Assembly (NCBI GenBank): GCA_029891385.1
Contig: CM057228.1
Span: 80,836,964-80,900,963, forward strand
Reading direction: 5' to 3'
Length of the DNA: 64,000 bases
From: Erythroxylum novogranatense
Taxonomy: Eukaryota > Streptophyta > Magnoliopsida > Malpighiales > Erythroxylaceae
The translations under genes and the position numbers were made by a program. Position 1 is the stretch's first letter, and each line of letters opens with the position of its first letter. Positions 13,401 to 23,271 of this stretch are shown piece by piece. The notes beneath the pieces are model-generated. The model saw nothing but the letters and a program-made list of their open reading frames with translations, was not told the DNA's origin and did no database searches.

Positions 13401-13700
13401 TCCTTAGTATAGCAATCTATAATCGCCCTACGGGCGATGAGCCACCCATCCCCAAAATCACCTCAATCTCTCAAGAGGCAACACAATCAAATCAGACTCA
13501 ATATCACCGAATCTACCCAATCGGCATTCCCTACAGATTCACTCTAGAGCAAAGGTACTACCTAAAGGTGTACTCACCGCAACCCGCATCAAGCATCTCT
13601 ATGCACATGCAATCTACATGCCACATGCGGTGCAATAAATGAATGCGGACCCTGGATCTATCAATGCATACACCTCAATATCGAAAGCGTATAAACTCGC
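10420..13700 (-). pseudogene. pol: Element B pol: protease, RT, RNase H, integrase, chromodomain
   Basis: Minus strand, in order. About 13700-13640: protease with the DPGS active-site block (13647-13658). 13300-12450: RT, with [36 protein letters not shown] and the catalytic FIDD (12687-12698). 12434-12100: RNase H remains with GWTNECQRSFDEL. About 11640-11000: integrase with MDFIIGLPGP. 10860-10420: C-terminal integrase (GKLSPRYIGPYEI, SQLHDVFHVSML) running into a chromodomain with YIEEPVRI and IPLVKVLWKNH. The frame is broken many times; comparison with A shows losses and swaps centred on CTG/CAG triplets. The domains are clear but no long frame survives. Confidence 0.88.
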
Positions 13701-13709
13701 AACCACATT

Positions 13710-14750
13710 TGAGAGTCCTGGCCTCGCTTAGTCATGGCGTAGACCACGGCTCCGCGATCGCGCCGACTACCCCGACTCTCCGACCCCATAAAGAATCTCC
13801 AGCCCCACTCCGAGCTCGCCTCGCCCACTAATCCAGTCCACTACTCGGCTCACAAGACAACAGGCTACTACCAGCCTCCCACTCAAGCAGATCGAGCTCC
13901 CACAATCTCGACAATGTCGAATCTGATGCTCCATCGAGCCACATCTCAAACAAGCTCCAAAGAACCTCCAAGACTCCCCATCGTGCCTCCTTTCACAAAA
14001 CTCGCACAAAGGAGGTAGTCGGCCGAGCCTCACCACCGCCATCGCTACCCGACCGCCCAAATCGCTTCTCGAACCAACTGCATCGCCTGACCTCCCAAAA
14101 TCTGAGCCTACCTCGACGCTCGCTAAAGCTCCTACCCGAGCCGCTTGACTATCATCGATCTCTTACTCCGAGATCCCCGACCAACCTCAACTCGCTCTGT
14201 CTCAAAAGTCGCTTAATCCTCGACAAGAATGACCTCACTACTGAAAGGTGCCCATGTCGATCGGGCTAACTCGCACGAATATCCAGATTCACCCTCCTCA
14301 AATCTCCCAAGACCGATCCGCCTCAAGAAATCGTAATGCAGACGATATGCCGACAACTCATTAAATCGGACCTCGTAATTAGCCAACGCCATAGATCCCC
14401 GCTCAAATCCAAAACTCCCGATCTTCATCTCCATATAAACCCCGGAGTATAATTATCTCTAAAGCTCTCGTGAAATCCGCCAAGTCAAAACACAAGGTCC
14501 GTGGAACTCCCGAACGGTCTTCCACCACCGATACGCCGGACCACAAGCAAAGAGATAGATAGTCGAACCTCTCCTCTCGCATCACAATCCATCCGTCCAG
14601 ACCCGCCGGTCCTTCCAACCAACCTCACCGCAGGTCTCGTGGCCAGAGAAATCGACAAACCGCCACGGGCGATCATACCTCCGCTCCTTCTCATGGGAAC
14701 TACCCGAGGTCTCCTCACACATAGGCACAGAGGACTCTCTACTAGCTCCT
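13710..14750 (-). pseudogene. gag: Element B gag
   Basis: The nucleocapsid part is visible at about 14060-13767 as CEFCERRHDGE followed by CLRCGSMEHQIRHC, a CX2CX4HX4C knuckle. The capsid part (14434-14213) retains NYEVRFNEL and EMKIGS-like remains of the retrotransposon-gag domain. The start region near 14720 reads in a frame corresponding to the MPRSDE start of A, but it is altered. A possible 3' splice site, GTAG|GTCATCCG, lies at about 14793-14805. Severe frameshifting; non-functional as read. Confidence 0.82.
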
Positions 14751-14889
14751 ATCGATCCTTGGTCACCGAAAGGATCGACCGATCACCAAACACGGATGAC
14801 CTACAATAAAATCACAATTTCGATCAATTTCTTGCTTTCTCACTAAATTCAAGCCTAAAACATACTATGCCCAAAAGATGCCAAACCAT

Positions 14890-14901
14890 GCTCTTATACC
14901 A
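14890..14901 (-). other. Primer binding site of B
   Basis: The minus strand reads TGGTATAAGAGC, one mismatch from the initiator Met tRNA primer site seen in A and Z. It lies 4 bases from the LTR end at 14906. Confidence 0.85.
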
Positions 14902-14905
14902 CCAA

Positions 14906-17355
14906 TGTAGCGCCTCACCGTAGAGTATACACCGATACGCTAGAGATCATACCGATACATACCCTACGATGAGGTTGCACTACTGCATAATCGCTTCTAA
15001 TAAAACCTCATGGCATCAATATAATCAAAGCAAGAAGATCATAATCACTAAATTTTAAAACCAAAGAGTACTTCTCATTTCATTCATAAATGCTAAATAC
15101 AATATCCGATCATAATTTACAACCTAAAGCCCAAAATAAACAATAATAGCTCCTATCTAGGTCATCCCCAAAATATCCCAAAGGATCCCCACCGACCGAC
15201 ACAGGGGCCATGCTCCTCTTCTTAGACACACAAAGCAGAAAAGTCTCAAAATCCGAGCTAGAGTCACACTATCGTCATCCCTAAAAATAGTCACAATTTG
15301 GATGAGTTTATAAACTCAATGAGTAACCATCATCGATGGTTTACCCAATTCATGCATTACGCAAAATTGCATAAATCAACACATATCATAACTCGTAAAT
15401 TTACAACATCAAAATCACACATTGGCGCTAGTCCATAGCACATTCATAGCATGAACACGCATAATATGCACAATGATTTCCAGTTCATTATTAGCGCAGG
15501 ATCAGGCGTCGAAATTATCCCATTTCGGGCACATCACACGTAATCGCTTTTGGGGGTAGGAGAGCCCTCGGGTATGCACTATCGCCCACGCACTAGTGGA
15601 TAGGAGAGCCTCGGTATTCACTAATCCCTTTCACTTAACACAATTGATGAGCTTATAGCTCCACTCGATCGTAATGTGCCCACCACAACCGCTTACATCG
15701 ATTTCTAATCATGCCTAGCATGCTTTCACAATTCATACCGATATATCTCATGCGAATCATTTAATCGTAATCACATAATCAAAGACACGATAGTTCACAT
15801 ACGGCTTAATATAACACATAAGAGATTGAGAAACCAACTAGGTTACTCACCTCGTAACTTCCGAAGCATCGCCGGAAGTCTCGCCACGCCGATGATCGGC
15901 GATCCGCTGAGCCGCTATATCAATCAAAATATACATAACATTATTATCGGTACCAATTCGATGCTTAATTATGCATATGAATCAAATCATGTACATACTA
16001 TGCAAATTATGACATTTCGACCTAATTCTCAATTTCCGATCACAATCTTAATTCCGAACTAAATTTCAAATTTCCAAATTCATAATCTCCAAATTGAATT
16101 TAATCCATAGCCAATTGAATCATCAATTGCCTAATCCCAAATTGTGAAAACCTAAATTTCATTTCGCAAAATATTTTTCCTCGCAGCAAGATCATGCCAT
16201 GCGAATCAGATCCCATCGTCATGACGACGACGCGCTGTTTCGTCATGACGATATTTTGTCCTCCTCGCACAAGGCGCCTCGCACACGTCATGCGCGCACG
16301 GCAATTCTGCTTTGTCACAAGTGTTCATTATACGCATGCGCATGCATTTACATACACGCCGCCTGAAAACCCAGATTTTTGCAGATTTTCACAAGAACAT
16401 CACCAAATCCTAGTTTTCTCCTCACAAATCACTCCTAAATCATTCTATACACATCATAGAACAACTCTTTAGCTTCCATTTTATCAAACAATCAAATTCC
16501 TAAAATTCAACCCTAAAACCAATCGAAACCAGCTTTTCTGAAATCCTAAACCCAAATCCTTAGATTTTCATGTTTAATCCTCTAATAAACTCTATAAATC
16601 AACTAATCAAACCATATAAAACAAGATAGAAGTAACTTACTTGATGAAGAACCTCAAATCTTCAAAAGAAATGATCACGAAGAGGAAGAAGAGAACGAAG
16701 AAGAAGAAGGAGAAAGCTTCGTGGGAGGCAAAATCTTCAAAGGGTCAGTATAAATATAAAGGATACTAGGGCTTGTTTGGCAAATGGAATTGCCACCATC
16801 CGATCCGAACCACCTCGAGCCAATTTCAAATTCTAATTTCTCCCTAATTTCAAAGGCTAAACCCTAATTCCCAAATCAAATTTATAACCTGTCCATGCCA
16901 TTGATAATCAATTTCGAACCGGATATTCAATTAACTAATATTTATCAAATTTTTCATCCGAGCCTAATGCTCCAAAAATTCCAGAAAATTCCTATAAATC
17001 CACAAAATAGAAAACTCATTAGCATATACTCCAATTTCACAATTCAACTTCCCAAATCTCATTTCTAACTCAAATCAAATTCTCGAGCCTAATTTGACCT
17101 AATTATCATACTTGCCCTAATCATTTCCGTATCTCAATTTGCAACTCCAATTACTCATTTCTCATGCCAATTCAATTTCTCACAACCCAATTAACCTAAT
17201 CAATTTTCCAAATCTAAGTTATGCAAATCAAATCGAAATATGTCATACATGCATGTACGCATAAATGCCAATTATACAATATACTATAATGCATGCACAT
17301 GTACAAATATTTAATGTAATGAATCTGACACATCCCATCCGTGACGGATGTTACA
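14906..17355 (-). repeat. 5' LTR of B
   Basis: Same length as its partner. The predicted donor CAA|GTAAGT (minus) is at 16635-16643, a possible TATA region at 16747-16765, and the palindrome pair at 16216-16251. In the transcript the sequence from 16640 down to the acceptor at about 14801 would form a 1.84 kb leader intron, by inference. Confidence 0.9.
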
Positions 17356-17360
17356 CAAAC
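17356..17360. other. Target site duplication of B, right copy (CAAAC)
   Basis: Perfect match to 7952-7956. Confidence 0.93.
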
Positions 17361-18860
17361 CCTAACTGCAAGCATCATCAATACCTCAAATCCTCCGACC
17401 ACGATGACAAAGCCAACACCGTGCCGTGGTCAATCGATGCCTAAGCTCCTCAAAGCTCCTCCGACACTCATCCGCCCATCCTAAAACTACATTCTTCCTC
17501 GGTTTTGTCAGCAATAAATCACCGAAAACCCTCGACAAACCTCCGGTAATACCTCGCTATTTCGAGGAAACTACGAACTCGACACGCCTCTAACCTCCCA
17601 ACTCAAGACTTGCCCCAATCTTGTGAGGATCTACCCGATACCCTCACCGCATACAATATGCCCTAGAACACTACCTCATCCACCAAAATTACATTTCAGA
17701 ATTTGGCATACAAATGCCTCTCTCTCATGATCTGCAACACGATCCTCGATGCTCCACATGATCCCGCCTCCTCAATACACTAGGATATCATCAATGAACA
17801 CAATCACAAACCGATCAAGGTAAGGCTGAAATACCTTATTCATCAAGGCCATAAAGGTCAGGGCATTGGTCAACCCAAACGGCATCACTAGGAACTCAAA
17901 CGCCCATACCTACTCCTAACGCACTCTTAGGCACATCGGCCTCTCGCGATCCTCAATCGATAATATCCCGACCTCAAGTCCAGCTTGGTAAACACTGAGC
18001 TCCTCGCAATCGATCAAATAGATCATCGATCCTAGGCAAGGTACTTATTCTTGACAAGAACTCGATTAAGCCGCTTATAATCGATACACGCCTCAAAGTC
18101 CCATCTTTCTTCTTCACGAACAACACTGGAGCTCCCCATGGCGAAACACTGGGTCTAATAAACCCCTTATCCAATAACTCCTGCAACTGAGCCTTAAGCT
18201 CTCTCAGTTCCACCGGTGCCATCCTATATGGAGGTATAGATATAGGGGCTGCACCTGGAACGAGGTCTATCACAAACTCTATCTCCTGATCCGGCGGTAA
18301 ACCCGGTAACTCATCGAGGAACACATCCGGAAACTCCCTGATCACGGGAACATCTTCAAACCTCTGCTCAACTCTGGAATCAATCACGTGAGCCAAATAG
18401 GCCTCACAACCCCTCGCTTCAACCTCGTGGCACTTCGAAACGAAATCATCCTAGCCGGCATCGCTGGCTAATACCTCAAAAACAGCTTCTACCGACCAGA
18501 GATTCTAACACAACCTCCTTGGTAAAACAATCCATCACAAATCTATGGGCGTAGTCACCCATCCCTAGATCACATCAATCTCTCTCGTGGACAACACTAT
18601 AAGGTCCGCCTCAACTCTACCGATCAATCACTATCCGACACCCTTGCGCACCTCTCCTAACATCGTCAGACTACCTAGAGGTGTACTCACCTCAGCCCAC
18701 ACCGCAATCTCTCTATCACAATGCAGTCTACATGCCACATGCAAGGTAATAATGAATGAGTGGATCCAGGATCCATTAATGCATAAACCTCAAAATCATA
18801 AATCGAGAGCATACCCGCAACAACATCTGGAGACTTCTGAGCCTCCTGTCGAGTCATAGC
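17361..18860 (-). pseudogene. pol: Element A pol, N-terminal part: protease, RT, start of RNase H
   Basis: Minus strand. Protease about 18860-18690: VYALMDPGSTHSLL, the retropepsin-type D-x-G core with DPGSTHS. RT 18396-17560: [53 protein letters not shown], then the catalytic [10 protein letters not shown] at about 17780-17805 (FIDD 17787-17798). RNase H begins about 17500 and is cut at 17361 by element B; the rest is at 7951-7781. Several frameshifts follow residue 100 of the RT. It continues the gag-pol polyprotein upstream. Confidence 0.87.
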
Positions 18861-19872
18861 ATAAACTCGCCCGGGACCGTCGTCCACGCTCCCACCCTCG
18901 ATCTCACCATCGATCCTCTGTCGCCCTCGGCCTCTACCTCGGCCTCTCCAACCAGAGCCACCTCCACGGCTCTGCAGACCAAGTAACATCGCTCGATCTA
19001 CCACCGCAGCAGATCGGGCCTCCACAAGAAGGGCACTTTGAGCTGGTGGTCCATCGAACCACACTTGAGGCATGCTCCAGAGCCTCCAAAGACTCTCCAT
19101 CGTGCCTCCTCTCGCAGAACTCACACAATGGAATACTCGCCCAACCTCTAAAGACCATTGCGACCACCACTAGATCGGGCAAATCGCCGCCCAAACCGGA
19201 ATCGTCTACCACCTCCAGATGACCAAGGATCCGCTTCACTTCATCGACCCTCTGCTATCACCGCCTCGACCACATCGGGCCTCTTGCCCCTGGGTCCCGA
19301 TCCAGTCTCAAACTGCCTCTGTCTCAACAATTGCTCAATCTCACGGTGACGCCTCACCAATGAAATCGCCATGTCCGATCGGCCAACAGGGTACGGATCT
19401 CCAAATTGAGTCCGCCCTCAAAACGCCGACACTTGTCAGCCTCAGAAGCCACCAATGAGGAAGCATACACCAACAACTGGTTGAACCGAACCTCATAGTC
19501 GGCCATAGACAACTGCCCCTATCTCAGCTCTAAGAACTCCTGCAATTTCATGTCCAGATAAATCTTGGGCATGAAATTATCCTTGAACGCTCTCAGAAAA
19601 TCCTCCCAACTCAGTGCAGGTCCGTGGTACCGCCTTGCCCAGCCTTCTTCCACCATCGATATGCGTAACCTCAAGCAAAGACACTGCATAGTCGAACCGC
19701 TCCTAAGAATCACAACCCATTTGGTCGAGGACTCTCTCTGTCCTCTCTAACCATCCCTCAGCCTCCGCAAGGTCGGTGCTACCATAGAAGTCAACGCGCC
19801 TCGCCACGCAGAATTATATCTCCTCTCCCGAATAACGGGAACTATGGGAGGCATCTCATCAGAACGAGGCAT
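18861..19872 (-). pseudogene. gag: Element A gag
   Basis: The first ATG after the predicted splice acceptor is at 19872 and opens with MPRSDEMPPIVPVIRERR, a plausible gag start. Capsid: LSWEDFLRAFKDNFMPKIYLDMKLQEFLEL at 19650-19520 (partly quoted: FMPKIYLDMKLQEF). Nucleocapsid: CEFCERRHDGES near 19120 and a knuckle-like remnant (CPSCGG; the second half is in another frame). An RGRGRGRGRQR tail follows at about 18950. There are at least four frame changes. Gag runs directly into protease without a stop in the original frame, as is usual in chromoviruses. Confidence 0.82.
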
Positions 19873-19944
19873 ATGGGACTCTCTACTAGCTCCCACGGAT
19901 CCTAGGTCAGCTGGTTGGTCCACTTGATCCCCAAGAACGGATGA

Positions 19945-19965
19945 CCTACAATAAAATCACAATTC
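19945..19965 (-). promoter_or_regulatory. Predicted 3' splice site before the gag of A
   Basis: On the minus strand a T-rich tract ends in TTTTATTGTAG|GTCATCCG, with the AG at 19947-19946, about 73 bases before the gag ATG. The same ending occurs in B (about 14801) and, with one change, in Z (about 1606). It pairs with the GTAAGT donor in the LTR (22536). Splicing is an inference. Confidence 0.5.
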
Positions 19966-20035
19966 CAATCAATTACCGCTTTTCTCACTGAAATTCAGGC
20001 CTAAAATATACTATGCCCAAAAGATGCCAAACCAT

Positions 20036-20047
20036 GCTCTGATACCA
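20036..20047 (-). other. Primer binding site of A
   Basis: The minus strand reads TGGTATCAGAGC, a perfect initiator Met tRNA site, 4 bases from the LTR end at 20052. Confidence 0.92.
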
Positions 20048-21756
20048 CCAATGTAGCGCCCCCTTGCCGTAGGGTACGTATGGGACGCCCTTGGGTCGTT
20101 CCGACGCATATCCCACAGCAAAGAAGTGCTACTAATCGAAACAATCACTAGATACTCGCATGGCATCAATAAAATAACCCACAACATTTCTTACATTTCA
20201 CAATATCAATCCAAAATATAGACAAGTCTATCAGTCCCCTACAACTAAATACAATAATCCAAAAAGGGAAAACTGATAAAAACATCTATACTAGGTCATC
20301 CCAAAAATATAGTCCCAAAAGAAGTCACCCCAGCTGACCGACCTGCGATCCATCACTGCTCTTGATCACGAACGCACACTGCAGAAACGTCTGACACGGG
20401 AGCTAGAGTCCCACTCGATGTCGTCTGAAAAATATATTGCAATGTTGGGTGAGTTTATAACTCAATGAGAAACCATCATCGATGGTTCACCCAACTCATG
20501 CATATACATCTAATATATATCTCATAGATATATTTTAACACAATTTATAACACTATAAACATTTTACACAATTTACACAGCTACACTATCACATATCAAT
20601 TCACACTATGCACACATCACACGATTCACAATTTCACATAATGACAAATGCATAATGTATGCAATTTCTCATTTTATGATGTTGTTGTGACTGAGCGGCA
20701 ATATTCACATTTTGGCAAGTAGGAGAGCCCTCGTGGTATGCACTACGCCCACTCACTTTAGGAATAGGAGAGCCTCCGGGTATGCACTATTTCCTTTTTG
20801 GCCTTAGGCCCATTCATCGATATCGAGCTTAAAGCTCGATCACTAAGCTCCAGCCACAACCGATTAATTACCACTTATGTTCATGCTTAGCATGCACTAA
20901 CACTTACACAGCCTCTAACGATTTATCTCACTTCACTCGCTAATCACAATCAAAACACTTACTCACAATTTTATACCGATTCTCATTCACTTCACATTTA
21001 TATCACTCACTTTGACACTTAATTCACACATTTAATCACATAAAACCGAGGAACCAACTAGGTTACTCACCAGAACTTCCGAGCTATTGCCCGAAGTACC
21101 AAAGAATGTCCGTGGTCCGTCGATCCAACGCGCCTCTATAACAATTCAAATGAATTATCATCACCACTTGCTCAATTAATTCAATTCACCGATGCACATG
21201 TCTTAATTCAAACTATATGATGCATGATCATGATTTCCCAAAGACTAAGACCCAAATCGCCATCTCTCACTTCACAATCACAATTCACTATTCACTAGAT
21301 CAATAGCATTCCCTTAAATTCAACTTCACTCACTCAAACTCTAATCATACTCCGCTAGTTACAACATAACTCTTTGGTCACATTAGAAACTATAATGGAC
21401 TCTCTTTCGATAATTTCAATCCCATAAATTAAAATTCAAACTCTCAATCTTTATCACAATTATAGACCTCTTTCTCTAGTTCATAACGAATCAAGTATCA
21501 CCTTAATTGGAATACCACATACCAAAATATCATCACAATACTGAAACATGTTCAGTAAAACATCTAGTTCATGTTCCCTCCACCAATACCCTTACTTTGA
21601 TTCAATCAATCATTTCCAATTTAATACTAAAAACCATAAATTGTTTGTGGAGAGATAAAGAAATGTGTTAGGGATCCAATGCTTCAAGAATCAGGTCATT
21701 TGGAGCTCTATAGTTCAAGTTATCCTCAAAACACTGATCAATGCAACGACTATTTT

Positions 21757-22332
21757 CCTTCCGTCTGATTTTTGCTTCAGCTGGTTTTCGCTTCAGCTGA
21801 TTTTCCTTCAGCTGATTTTCACTTCAGCTGATTTTCCTTCAGCTGATTTTTGCTTCAGCTGATTTTCCTTCAGCTGATTTTTGCTTCAGCTGATTTTCCC
21901 TTCAGTTGGTTTTCGCTTCAGCTGATTTTCGCTTCAGCTGATTTTCCTTCAGCTGATTTTCACTTCAGCTGATTTTTCCTTCAACTGATTTTCCCTTCAG
22001 TTGGTTTTCGCTTCAGCTGATTTTCGCTTCAGCTGATTTTCCTTCAGCTGATTTTCACTTCAGTTGATTTTCCCTTAAGCTGGTTTTCGTTTCAGCTGAT
22101 TTTCCTTCAGCTGATTTTCGCTTCAGCTGATTTTCGTTTCAGCTGATTTTCGCTTCAGCTGATTTTCCTTCAGCTGATTTTCCTTCAGCTGATTTTCCTT
22201 CAGCTAATTTTCACTTCAGCTGATTTTCCTTCACTGGTTTTCGCTTCACTGATTTTCCTTCAAATGATTTTCGTCACTGATTTTCCTTTCACTGGTTTTC
22301 CTTCAAATGATTTTCCTTAAACCGATTTTCCG
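21757..22332. repeat. Tandem array of 15-17 bp TCAGCTGA units (LTR A, 5')
   Basis: Same unit as 4715-5153 but about 137 bases longer. This accounts for nearly the whole 131-base length difference between the LTRs. The units alternate between endings TTTTCC and TTTTCG. Confidence 0.92.
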
Positions 22333-22530
22333 TCCGTAACATGTCCACTTATATAGATCATATCACCAACACCAAAAGTTTTCTCAACAACTTATTTAAC
22401 ACTATAACAGAATTTATTTCTCCCAACTACCTGTGATTTATGAACAAACATATGAAATACATTTTCCATGAAGATGACAAAATCTCTCAACTTTATTTCA
22501 CAAATCCCTAACAAAGAAGGGATTTCTAAC

Positions 22531-22540
22531 ACTTACCGTT
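22531..22540 (-). promoter_or_regulatory. Predicted 5' splice site in the 5' LTR of A
   Basis: The minus strand reads CAACG|GTAAGTGTT. The other LTR of A has CAACAG|GTAAGTGTT, the full plant donor consensus. Equivalent donors are found in X, B, S, D and E; in Z the G at +1 is replaced by A (ATAAGTAG). Confidence 0.5.
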
Positions 22541-23271
22541 GAAAACTCAAACAAATCTTCAAGCCCTAAACTCCACACTAAAAGATCAGCTTATGGTTTC
22601 TCCTTGAGTCGAAAACACCAATGGCGGAGAAAGGTTGGTGAAAGAAAGGAAGAACACCAAAGTCTCTTAGAAGATATTTTGGGTGGGAAAGCTCTATGTC
22701 TCCTAGAGAGAAAAGTTTTGAAAGAAAGGAATAAAGAAGGCTTGGACAAGACTTAACCCATCGCCCTCAAGGAATAGTGACCACCTACTCCTAGCTAGAG
22801 TACAAAGTCCAAGTACACATGTCACTTTCTTAATGAATAAACTCTAACTTAGTTACTTTTGAACTAACTCCATTTAGTTCTCCCTTCCAATATAACCAAA
22901 CTATCTCCAAAACTTCATTTAATTTATTTCTTGCTCCCAACTATAAATATATCTTTCAATACACCATAACTTTACCAACATATACAAATACAATAATTCC
23001 ACCAAAATTCAAAATCGCAAGATTTCACTAACCCAATTATTTCAACATTTTTAATAATCACAATTCACAAAATCATCTCAATTTCACTTTTCCAAACACA
23101 ATCACTATCAAGTGCCGGAACAATCATGAATGCATGTCACTATGTATATGCATGTGCAAAATGATCTATGTCTCTAAAATCAGAGGCCACAAAACACTCG
23201 ATCACAAATTAAGCACTAACAACTCTACACTCATAACACGATGCTCATCGCATCGGTAACGGGATGCTACA

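Larger units (their letters stand above)
7957..17355 (-). mobile_element. Element B: complete chromovirus nested in element A
   Basis: The LTRs are 7957-10406 and 14906-17355, both 2,450 bases, with TG...CA ends and a perfect CAAAC duplication. The internal part is 4,499 bases in the order gag, protease, RT, RNase H, integrase, chromodomain on the minus strand. Its proteins are close to those of A, but its LTR sequence differs, so it is a related family. It interrupts the RNase H of A and is therefore younger than A. Equal LTR lengths and a perfect duplication suggest a fairly recent insertion, although the coding frames look heavily damaged. Confidence 0.92.
3006..23271 (-). mobile_element. 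Element A: complete Tekay/Del-like chromovirus containing nested element B
   Basis: Both LTRs are present (3006-6094 and 20052-23271), each with TGTAGCG...GCTACA ends. The primer site is at 20036-20047 and the polypurine tract at about 6095-6106, so the 5' end is on the right. Without B the internal region is about 4.55 kb in the order gag, protease, RT, RNase H, integrase, chromodomain, which is the chromovirus order. The 3 kb LTRs and the IPLVKVLW chromodomain block fit the Tekay/Del lineage from family knowledge. The element interrupts the LTR of Z. A perfect target duplication is not evident: the left flank is TATTA and the right flank is TTATG. Confidence 0.85.
20052..23271 (-). repeat. 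5' LTR of A
   Basis: 3,220 bases, ends TGTAGCG and GCTACA. It holds the predicted donor ACG|GTAAGT on the minus strand (boundary 22537|22536), a possible minus-strand TATA element (22941-22953) and the long TCAGCTGA array. Expected transcription starts around 22900, so about 2.5 kb of this LTR would lie inside the predicted leader intron. Confidence 0.9.
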
